From Bacillota bacterium (GTDB lineage: Bacteria > Bacillota > UBA994): a DNA stretch of 38,715 nucleotides. Shown here one piece after another: positions 26,979-32,999 of this stretch. Every line of letters begins with the position of its first letter. Position 1 is the first letter of the stretch. A program made the translations under genes and the position numbers. The DNA lies in the NCBI GenBank assembly GCA_009773495.1, contig WSXW01000016.1, forward strand, positions 1 through 38,715. Direction: 5' to 3'. Under the pieces are notes generated by a model, which searched no databases, had not been told where the DNA came from, and saw only the letters and a list, made by a program, of their open reading frames with translations.

Positions 26979-28805
26979 ATGAGGTTTAATGATAAGTTAA
27001 AACTTGTACCCGAGCTGCCTGGAGTATACCAGATGATTAACGATAAGGATGCCGTCATATATGTCGGCAAGGCCCGCAGCTTGCGTAATCGCTTGCGCTC
27101 ATACTTCCAGGCTGGTGCAGGTCATAATGCCAAGGTGCGCGCCATGGTTGAAAAGGTGGCAGACTTTGAGTATATAATTACTGACACAGAGCGTGAAGCG
27201 CTCGTGCTCGAAAGCAATCTTATTAAAGAGCTTAGACCGCATTATAATATAAGAATTAAGGACGATAAACATTATCCCTATCTGCGCCTATCAGTCCACG
27301 AAGTCTACCCCCGTCTGAGCATAGTGCGGAGGGTAGAGAAGGACAAGGCTCGGTATTTCGGGCCCTACCCTAACGCAGGCGCTGTAAGAGACTTGCTCAA
27401 GCTTTTGAAGCGGGTCTTCCCATTGCATGCATGCAGTCGAGAATTTTCCAATGGTAAGTCCGTTGGTCGCCCATGCCTAAACTACCACCTCAAACAGTGC
27501 CTAGGGCCTTGCACGGGTGAAGTTACAGAAGTGGACTACCGCACAGTTGTAAGGTCAGTAGAATTACTGCTAGAGGGTAAGCATGATGCTCTGCTTAAGA
27601 GCCTCCGTGAGCAAATGGAGGTCGCTTCCGACGCACTCGATTTTGAGAGGGCGGCGGTAGTTAGGGATCAAGTCCGGGCAGTTGAGAACGTGGTAGAAAG
27701 GCAGAAGTTTGATGCAGCTAAGCATCTAGAACGAGATGTAGTGGGGATGGCGCGGAGCCTTGAAGAAGCTTGTGTCGTCATCTTCCACATGCGCGAAGGC
27801 AAAGTTGTGGGGCGTGAGACGGTATTCCTCACTGGTACCGCTGAACAAAACAGGGATGAAGTCTTTTCGGCCTTCTTGGTTCAGTTTTATACCTACGCTC
27901 CTTACTTGCCTAAGGAAATCCTCCTTGATGAAGAGCCAGCAGAGCGGGAAGAAATAGAGCATATACTGTCTGCCAAGCTGGGGTCTCGGGTATCTGTACA
28001 GGTACCCCAAAGAGGTGCCAAGAAGGCGATTACTGATCTAGCGTCTCGCAATGCTCTACAGGTGCTCGAAGAAAGGTACGCCCGCATATCCGGCAAGCAG
28101 GAATTGGCCAAGAGAGGTCTTACAGAGTTAGCTTTTTATTTAGGTTTGGCAACACCTCCGCAGCGTATAGAATGTTACGATATTTCAAACATCCAGGGGA
28201 CTCTCGCGGTGGGGTCCATGGTCGTATTCGTAGACGGCTTGCCCGCTAAAGAGGAGTACAGGAGATTTCGTATAAAATGGGTTGAGGGTGCCAATGACTT
28301 TGCGATGTTACACGAGGTTCTGACCCGCAGGCTAGCAGCGTACAAAGAGAGTAATCCTAAATTTTTATCCCTACCGGATCTCCTGATCATTGACGGTGGG
28401 AAAGGCCAACTCAGCGCTGCGTCTTCTGCCTTAGCTCAAGAGGAGATGGTGCACCTCGCCGTGGTATCGCTAGCTAAGGCGGACGAGTTAATTTTCGTGC
28501 CGGGGAGAGTTGCTCCTGTAGACTTGCCGCGTGATTCCCAGGCTCGCTATCTCGTACAGCGCATTCGGGATGAAGCACATCGTTTCGCCATTACCTACCA
28601 TCGCCAGCTCCGTAAAAAGGCCCAAGTAGCATCACTCTTGGAGGATTGCCCCGGCATCGGACCAGCTCGTAGGCAAGCGTTGCTGAAGGCCTTTGGCAGC
28701 ATGACCGCGCTTAAGCAGGCTACCTTAGATGAGGTCAAAGCGATTAAGGGTATGAATGAGGCTTTGGCTCGGCGTTTGCATGACTATTTGCGGGGAAAGG
28801 CCTAA
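26979..28805 (+). CDS. uvrC: Excinuclease ABC subunit C
   Basis: UvrC makes the two incisions flanking the lesion in the UvrB-DNA complex. The 608-residue protein has the N-terminal GIY-YIG nuclease (GVYQ...IYVGKARSLRNRL, residues 14-40) for the 3' cut. A UVR domain with LDFERAAVVRDQ follows, then the RNase H-like C-terminal nuclease (ECYDISNIQG, LLIDGGKGQL) for the 5' cut and a helix-hairpin-helix pair (CPGIGPARRQALL). AGGAGGTG (26967-26974) precedes the ATG. It completes the uvr set of this region. Confidence 0.97.
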   Translation: MRFNDKLKLVPELPGVYQMINDKDAVIYVGKARSLRNRLRSYFQAGAGHNAKVRAMVEKVADFEYIITDTEREALVLESNLIKELRPHYNIRIKDDKHYPYLRLSVHEVYPRLSIVRRVEKDKARYFGPYPNAGAVRDLLKLLKRVFPLHACSREFSNGKSVGRPCLNYHLKQCLGPCTGEVTEVDYRTVVRSVELLLEGKHDALLKSLREQMEVASDALDFERAAVVRDQVRAVENVVERQKFDAAKHLERDVVGMARSLEEACVVIFHMREGKVVGRETVFLTGTAEQNRDEVFSAFLVQFYTYAPYLPKEILLDEEPAEREEIEHILSAKLGSRVSVQVPQRGAKKAITDLASRNALQVLEERYARISGKQELAKRGLTELAFYLGLATPPQRIECYDISNIQGTLAVGSMVVFVDGLPAKEEYRRFRIKWVEGANDFAMLHEVLTRRLAAYKESNPKFLSLPDLLIIDGGKGQLSAASSALAQEEMVHLAVVSLAKADELIFVPGRVAPVDLPRDSQARYLVQRIRDEAHRFAITYHRQLRKKAQVASLLEDCPGIGPARRQALLKAFGSMTALKQATLDEVKAIKGMNEALARRLHDYLRGKA

Positions 28806-28889
28806 AGCTACAAATTGTGTCTTGGTTCGACACTGCTTAGCAGGAACGTGACCACTTCCCGTCGAAAACTGATAGTAGAATAAACAGCT

Positions 28890-28922
28890 GACCATTTTGT
28901 ATGCAGCAGAATGGTCTTTTTT
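28890..28922 (+). terminator. Strong terminator in the dnaD leader
   Basis: GACCATTTTG (28890-28899) pairs with CAGAATGGTC (28907-28916), one G-U pair, and is followed by six T residues. It ends only 22 bases before the dnaD start codon. Upstream (28833-28843) lies a small CTGC-TTA-GCAG hairpin whose CTGCT could instead pair with AGCAG (28905-28909) in the terminator loop and 3' arm. Confidence 0.88.
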
Positions 28923-28944
28923 CACCCAATTTGGAGGGATAGAG

Positions 28945-29673
28945 TTGTCTAAAAACCGCATCCAGCTCACAGAACATTGTCAACGCCGCGGGTTTAGTAT
29001 TATTTTTGACGAACTGTGGACTGCTTACTTACCCCATATTGGTGGTCATGGGGTCTTGTTGTACTGCTATCTAAAATTTATGTCAGGGCGCGAAATTCCC
29101 AATCCCTGTTCAAAAGAATGGGGTCAGGAGGTGTGTCAAGTGTTAGGGATGTCCATTGTAGAAAGCCACGGTGCTTGGGCGCACCTGCAGGAGATGGGCC
29201 TCATTATGCTGCTCGATGGAGCGTACGTCCTATGTGATACAGAAATGATTTTCCCATCGTCTGTGCCTACCCGCGATGTAAGTAGGGCTGATGACAGCTC
29301 CCTGTATGCCCAAGTAGAATTGCAGTTTGGGCGGGTATTGGGATCGAGTGAAATTGCCCGCCTTGAGGAGTTGGCTGAGGCCTATTCCACCGAGCTGATA
29401 GTTCTGGCAGTGCAGGCATCAGTGCAAGAACAGGCACTTAGCATGCCTTATGTGACAAAGGTATTGGCTGATTGGAAAAGACGTAAGCTTACGACACCTG
29501 CAGATATCACTGCGTATTTAGAAGAGCGTAAACAGACTATATTATCGAATCAGATTGTTAAGGGGCGGCGTAATGCTAGAATTCCACAGGTAAAGACCGG
29601 TGACCTGAGGGGTTATGATGATCCGGACCTTATCCTCAAGAGGATGAAGCAGGCCGCCAGAGGTGAGGACTAA
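28945..29673 (+). CDS. DnaD-domain replication initiation protein
   Basis: The 242-residue protein has an N-terminal winged-helix-like region (about 1-110) and a C-terminal DnaD/DnaB_2 domain with ELAEAYSTELIVLAVQASVQ followed by YVTKVLADWKRRKLTT, the family's conserved helices. In B. subtilis DnaD and DnaB bridge DnaA or PriA to the helicase loader. Here one DnaD-type protein sits directly before a DnaI/DnaC-type loader, an arrangement common in Clostridia. TTG 28945 has GGAGGG six bases upstream. The next gene starts within its stop (TAATG). The strong terminator just upstream suggests regulated read-through. Confidence 0.88.
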   Translation: MSKNRIQLTEHCQRRGFSIIFDELWTAYLPHIGGHGVLLYCYLKFMSGREIPNPCSKEWGQEVCQVLGMSIVESHGAWAHLQEMGLIMLLDGAYVLCDTEMIFPSSVPTRDVSRADDSSLYAQVELQFGRVLGSSEIARLEELAEAYSTELIVLAVQASVQEQALSMPYVTKVLADWKRRKLTTPADITAYLEERKQTILSNQIVKGRRNARIPQVKTGDLRGYDDPDLILKRMKQAARGED

Positions 29674-30602
29674 TGCGCCCCCACCGTGAGGGTTTAGATG
29701 CTATCTGGGAGGCTACGGAGCGGAGAGGCAAAGTATTAGCTCAGCATCCCGAATTAGAGCAATTAGAGCGATTGGTAGCCGAGGCCCTGTTGCATTGTGT
29801 GCAGGGAAAGCTGTCTTGGAGCGAGGTGGACGAAGCTCGCGCCGCTCGTGACTTGTTCCTTGCTCAGAACAAAATCCCCTTCGGTTACGCTGAACCTCGC
29901 TATCGATGTTCTCTATGTCAGGACGAGGGATATATTAACGGTAAGAAGTGTTCCTGTAAGAAACAGGAGCACTTGAACCGTTTGTTTTCCGGTTCGGGGT
30001 TACCGCAACTCCTCAAGTCAGAAACCTTTGATTGCTACGACCTTAAGTGGTATTCCCCCATACGTAAGACACCTATCGGGATTACTGAACGAGAGGCCGC
30101 GGACGAAGCTCGCAAAGCGTGTATGCAGTTTGTAGCTTCCTCTGCCGAAGGGCGTAAGCCTAGAGGTCTCTATATCTATGGTAAGGCAGGCTTAGGAAAA
30201 ACTCTGTTGCTCAGTGCCATGTGTAATGCATTAGTGCAGAATGGTATACCAACCCTTTACATGGTGTTCTCTGATCTCATTGCTGACATTAAGAAGAGTT
30301 TTGATCAACAAGATAGTGCTTGGTCCGAATCGGCACTAATGGCGGCAGCGAAGAAAGCCAGTGTGCTGATGCTAGATGATCTGGGCGCAGAGCAGATAAC
30401 TGAGTTCGTCATCAATCGTCTATTCGATATCGTTAATTACCGGCGCAATAACGAATTACCTTTATTGGTCTCCTCTAACCTCAGCATTCCTGAGATTGGC
30501 GCTTGGTATGGAGAGCGGGTATCCTCAAGGCTATGGGAAATTTGCAGCCCCATCCCTATGTTTGGGCAGGACATAAGAATACAAAAGACAAGGCAGCCTT
30601 AG
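29673..30602 (+). CDS. Replicative helicase loader, DnaI/DnaC-type AAA+ ATPase
   Basis: The 309-residue protein has an N-terminal helicase-binding part with a zinc-ribbon-like set of cysteines at 79, 82, 93 and 95 (CSLC...CSC). A C-terminal AAA+ domain follows, with Walker A GKAGLGKT (residues 170-177), Walker B VLMLDDLGAE, and sensor 1 LLVSSN. The later RVSSRLWEIC holds the arginine finger region. It would load the DnaB-type replicative helicase at oriC or restart sites. The ATG overlaps the dnaD stop by one base. The stop codon lies inside the following terminator stem. Confidence 0.93.
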   Translation: MRPHREGLDAIWEATERRGKVLAQHPELEQLERLVAEALLHCVQGKLSWSEVDEARAARDLFLAQNKIPFGYAEPRYRCSLCQDEGYINGKKCSCKKQEHLNRLFSGSGLPQLLKSETFDCYDLKWYSPIRKTPIGITEREAADEARKACMQFVASSAEGRKPRGLYIYGKAGLGKTLLLSAMCNALVQNGIPTLYMVFSDLIADIKKSFDQQDSAWSESALMAAAKKASVLMLDDLGAEQITEFVINRLFDIVNYRRNNELPLLVSSNLSIPEIGAWYGERVSSRLWEICSPIPMFGQDIRIQKTRQP

Positions 30603-30620
30603 TAAGGCTGCCTTAATATT
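30590..30620 (+). terminator. Terminator overlapping the loader stop codon
   Basis: AAGGCAGCCT (30590-30599), loop TAGTA and AGGCTGCCTT (30605-30614) form a perfect 10-bp stem, followed by AATATTTT. The stop TAG is in the loop. Confidence 0.8.
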
Positions 30621-30642
30621 TTAAATATACCTGTTAATTATT

Positions 30643-30671
30643 TTGACATGAGTCGTATAGTTAGTTATACT
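30643..30671 (+). promoter_or_regulatory. Strong promoter of the DUF2089 unit with overlapping inverted repeat
   Basis: TTGACA (30643-30648) is a perfect -35; TATACT (30666-30671) follows after 17 bases. An inverted repeat GTATA-GTTAGT-TATAC (30655-30670) overlaps spacer and -10, a natural operator position for a helix-turn-helix protein. The DUF2089 protein itself is the obvious candidate binder. Confidence 0.78.
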
Positions 30672-30732
30672 TACTGTAGAATGGCTCACAAATACAAGGC
30701 TTAATGTTAGATTTACGAGGGAGGTTTCTACT

Positions 30733-31116
30733 ATGCGTAAGCAGTCCCCAGGCCTATGTCCTATTTGCAGCGAGAAGCTACACGTCACAAAACTAACCTG
30801 CCATCGCTGCGAGACTACTTTAGAGGGCAATTTTGAGCCCTGTCGTTTTTGCGCGCTGACTACTGAACAGAAGGCCTTCTTAGAGGTTTTTGTTAAAAGC
30901 CGTGGTAACATTAAAGAAGTAGAGCGCGAGCTTGGTATCTCTTACCCAACCGTGCGCAGCCGCCTAGATAACGTGTTGGAGGCTATGGGGTACAGGGTGG
31001 ATGAGGCCGCTGGCCGCGAAGATTTAGCATCTAAACGGCGTGAGATTTTAGATGCGTTGGCGAAGGGCGAGATTACGTCAGATGACGCGGTTAAGTTGTT
31101 GCGGTCCTTGTCGTAA
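30733..31116 (+). CDS. DUF2089 zinc-ribbon/HTH protein with a LiaX/YvlB-N-like tail
   Basis: The 127-residue protein has an N-terminal zinc ribbon (CPICSEKLHVTKLTCHRC), a further CRFC pair, then a helix-turn-helix region (EVERELGISYPTVRSRLDNVLEAMG, described in two parts here) typical of DUF2089. The tail REILDALAKGEITSDDAVKLL resembles the short helical domain at the N-terminus of YvlB/LiaX proteins, and also the start of the gene at 31558 (QILKMVQEGKVTAEEAAKLL). It is likely a DNA-binding regulator of the envelope module. A good RBS (GGGAGG) lies before ATG 30733. The stop is followed after three bases by the next ATG. Confidence 0.85.
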   Translation: MRKQSPGLCPICSEKLHVTKLTCHRCETTLEGNFEPCRFCALTTEQKAFLEVFVKSRGNIKEVERELGISYPTVRSRLDNVLEAMGYRVDEAAGREDLASKRREILDALAKGEITSDDAVKLLRSLS

Positions 31117-31119
31117 CAA

Positions 31120-31413
31120 ATGTTTAAGCTACCCAATTTCTATTTGCTGTGCGTTGTGCAATTGTCGGAATGGAAATACAGACTAATTCTTCCAGTGCCC
31201 CTCTTTTTGGTAGACGAGTTGTTAGCAATAGTCCCAATGCTTACATGGATCGCCCGGCTGACTCCATCTAGTGCTGTGCTGGAGAAGGTGGATGCAGATA
31301 AAATTTGTCGCATGGTTTTTGTGGTGTGGCGCAAAATCCGCGTAGCGGGGTCATTTACGATGGTGGAGGTTAATGACAACGACGGGACTAAGGTCAAAAT
31401 ACAATTGCTTTAA
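31120..31413 (+). CDS. 97-residue orphan resembling the C-terminal half of the YvlB-like protein
   Basis: I do not recognise it as a named family. It has two hydrophobic stretches: one at residues 7-13, and a longer LILPVPLFLVDELLAIVPML region at about 22-41. It ends in VEVNDNDGTKVKIQLL. The layout, a LP.P.FLVD strand-helix, then an ID/VD helix and a terminal VEV-D-D-KV-I strand pair, parallels the last 75 residues of the protein at 31558 (VNVNLPMTIVEV... and IVEVDDGDSKVEIIIE). It lacks the N-terminal helical domain, which instead appears at the end of the preceding DUF2089 protein. No RBS is visible, so it is probably translated by coupling. A terminator follows at once. Confidence 0.6.
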   Translation: MFKLPNFYLLCVVQLSEWKYRLILPVPLFLVDELLAIVPMLTWIARLTPSSAVLEKVDADKICRMVFVVWRKIRVAGSFTMVEVNDNDGTKVKIQLL

Positions 31414-31441
31414 GTTAAGCCTGCAATAGCTTAACTTTTTT
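31413..31441 (+). terminator. Terminator after the DUF2089 unit
   Basis: AGTTAAGC (31413-31420), loop CTGCAATA and GCTTAACT (31429-31436) followed by a run of T. Confidence 0.83.
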
Positions 31442-31472
31442 AATTTAAACATGAAAAATATTAATTTATATC

Positions 31473-31501
31473 TTGACCACCCTGTAACGTGGGCATATAA
31501 T
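31473..31501 (+). promoter_or_regulatory. Promoter of the YvlB-PspC-YvlD-like unit
   Basis: TTGACC (31473-31478), 17-base spacer and consensus TATAAT (31496-31501). A CCAC-N8-GTGG inverted repeat lies in the spacer and could be an operator. Confidence 0.82.
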
Positions 31502-31557
31502 GGTCTCAAGCAAGGGGTTAAACAGCACCCTTAATAATAAGAAAGGGGAAATTAATA

Positions 31558-31917
31558 ATGGAGTCAGAACGGATGCAAATTCTCAAAATGGTGCAGGAAG
31601 GTAAGGTCACTGCGGAGGAAGCGGCGAAACTTCTACAGGCAGTTGACGCCAAGCCCGCAAATACTACCAGCACTAGTAGTATTGGGGCACGGTGGTTGCG
31701 TGTTCGAGTGCAGGAGGCAGGGCGCCAGGTAGTCAATGTAAATTTACCGATGACAATAGTCGAAGTTGCTTTGAGCATGGGAGTCAAATTTATACCGCAG
31801 GAGCATCTAAAGGACATCGACCTCAACGCCCTGCTTGACGCTGTAAAGCAGGGTCTCACAGGCAAGATCGTTGAGGTAGATGACGGCGACAGTAAGGTCG
31901 AAATCATTATAGAATAG
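31558..31917 (+). CDS. YvlB/LiaX N-terminal-like (SHOCT-like) protein
   Basis: The 119-residue protein begins with the short helical repeat ERMQILKMVQEGKVTAEEAA, the YvlB/LiaX N-terminal type. A Ser/Thr-rich linker follows, then a C-terminal domain RVRVQEAGRQVVNVNLPM...GKIVEVDDGDSKVEI of the kind that follows it in many Bacillota proteins. LiaX in enterococci senses antimicrobial peptides and restrains the LiaFSR response; B. subtilis YvlB belongs to yvlABCD. This copy lacks the long DUF4097 beta-helix part of those proteins. AAAGGGGA is the RBS. PspC and YvlD homologs follow, giving a yvlBCD-like order. Confidence 0.82.
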   Translation: MESERMQILKMVQEGKVTAEEAAKLLQAVDAKPANTTSTSSIGARWLRVRVQEAGRQVVNVNLPMTIVEVALSMGVKFIPQEHLKDIDLNALLDAVKQGLTGKIVEVDDGDSKVEIIIE

Positions 31918-31955
31918 TGGTATGATGGGGGTAGGTTTGAGAAGGGGGAGGCAAC

Positions 31956-32141
31956 ATGGAAAAACGTCTCTATAGATCAAAAAAACAGCGGATGCTAGGC
32001 GGTGTGGCGGGTGGCATAGCAGAATACCTTAATACGGATCCTACCGTGATCCGTCTACTAATTGTGGCGTTTGCCTTCATGGGTGGCGCAGGTATCCCAG
32101 CCTACATTATTGCTTGGTTAATCATGCCGGAGGAAGCATAA
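31956..32141 (+). CDS. PspC-domain small membrane protein (YvlC-like)
   Basis: The 61-residue protein is essentially one PspC domain. A basic start (KRLYRSKKQRMLGGVAGGIA) leads to the conserved AEYLNTDPTVIRLLIV segment and a C-terminal membrane helix ending IIAWLIMPEEA. PspC proteins act in phage-shock or Lia-type envelope-stress control at the membrane. AGGGGGAGG precedes ATG 31956. The YvlD-like gene follows after three bases. Confidence 0.92.
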   Translation: MEKRLYRSKKQRMLGGVAGGIAEYLNTDPTVIRLLIVAFAFMGGAGIPAYIIAWLIMPEEA

Positions 32142-32144
32142 GCT

Positions 32145-32501
32145 ATGCGACGCAGTTTTGCATGGCGAGTAGTGCTCAACGCTGTAGGACTTTACGTAGT
32201 AGCTGAATATTTAGTGGAGGGGATCACTGTACAGGGAGTCCCTGCATTGCTGATAGCCGCACTAGTATTGGGCATTGTAAATTCCATATTGCGGCCGATT
32301 ATTGTAGTTCTTTCGCTCCCCATCAACATCCTGACGTTGGGGCTGTTAACTTTTGTGATTAACGGGCTGATGCTGCGCCTAACAGCGAGTCTAGTCCCCG
32401 GTTTTTCGGTAGACTCCTTCTGGACCGCAGTGTGGGGGGCTATCCTACTCAGCGTCATTAGTTACATCCTAAATTCCCTAATCAAAGACCTCGACTACTA
32501 G
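32145..32501 (+). CDS. YvlD-like 'phage holin family' membrane protein
   Basis: The 118-residue protein has four hydrophobic segments and the family motifs ALVLGIVNSILRPIIVVLSLP and NILTLGLLTFVINGLML. This is the Phage_holin_4_2/YvlD group; despite the name, members are chromosomal envelope proteins found next to PspC genes. Function is unknown. It closes the yvlBCD-like unit and a strong terminator follows 77 bases later. Confidence 0.9.
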   Translation: MRRSFAWRVVLNAVGLYVVAEYLVEGITVQGVPALLIAALVLGIVNSILRPIIVVLSLPINILTLGLLTFVINGLMLRLTASLVPGFSVDSFWTAVWGAILLSVISYILNSLIKDLDY

Positions 32502-32578
32502 ACGGGAGCTAAGTAACGTTTGCCACGGAAGATTTGAAGGCTTATGAAGGTATGGAATACCGTTTCCATTCTAGTGGG

Positions 32579-32605
32579 AACTGACTCAGTTGAGTCAGTT
32601 TTTTT
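32579..32605 (+). terminator. Strong terminator after the yvlD-like gene
   Basis: AACTGACTC (32579-32587), loop AGTT and GAGTCAGTT (32592-32600) form a perfect stem running into seven T residues. Confidence 0.92.
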
Positions 32606-32623
32606 GCGCTTAGGAATGTTGCA

Positions 32624-32652
32624 TTGCCATATAGTACGATAAGCTGTATACT
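32624..32652 (+). promoter_or_regulatory. Promoter of the AbrB-ABC exporter operon
   Basis: TTGCCA (32624-32629), 17-base spacer and TATACT (32647-32652). Between the -10 and the start codon, AATCA (32664-32668) and TGATT (32677-32681) form an inverted repeat with eight bases between, a possible autoregulatory operator. Confidence 0.7.
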
Positions 32653-32723
32653 AATTTCATGTAAATCACACATGTATGATTAGATTGCAGAGACTAAGTT
32701 GCACCTGAGGGGAGGTGGTTGCA

Positions 32724-32987
32724 TTGTCTAGATTAGGGAAAAACACTTTTGTTGGTTCAGCCAGTGTGGGCGAACGGGGGCAGATTGTCATTCCAGCCGA
32801 AGCCCGTAAAAGTCTCGGTATCGAATTCGGTGACAAGGTCCTAGTCTTCGGCCATGGCAAGGGGTTGTTGTTGCTAAAGGCGGAGACAGTGACCGAGTTG
32901 CTTTCAGAGACCCTGAGTCAAGCTAGTTCGTTGGAACGACTTTTGAAGACGGTCCAAGAGCAAGAGGTAGATGAGAGCAAGTCATAA
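32724..32987 (+). CDS. AbrB/SpoVT-type transcriptional regulator
   Basis: The protein of about 87 residues contains a swapped-hairpin AbrB domain: GSASVGERGQIVIPAEARKS followed by LGIEFGDKVLVFG and a short helical tail. The RGQIVIP core is diagnostic. It most likely dimerises and represses its own operon; a MazE-type antitoxin is less likely as no toxin gene is adjacent. TTG 32724 is preferred because the G-rich RBS GGGGAGG (32709-32715) is about eight bases upstream; GTG 32715 overlaps that RBS. The ABC exporter starts 12 bases after its stop. Confidence 0.85.
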   Translation: MSRLGKNTFVGSASVGERGQIVIPAEARKSLGIEFGDKVLVFGHGKGLLLLKAETVTELLSETLSQASSLERLLKTVQEQEVDESKS

Positions 32988-32999
32988 GGAGGAAGCAGA

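Noticed and set aside
28853-28881. TAGAAT at 28876 as a dnaD promoter -10
   Set aside because: There is no acceptable -35 and the terminator would still lie between it and dnaD, so I only mention it as a possibility under the attenuation idea.
32145-32501. 'Phage holin family' gene as a prophage sign
   Set aside because: The YvlD-type family is chromosomal and sits with PspC; no other phage genes are present.
32724-32987. AbrB-domain gene as the antitoxin of a toxin-antitoxin pair
   Set aside because: No small toxin gene is adjacent; the next gene is an ABC exporter.
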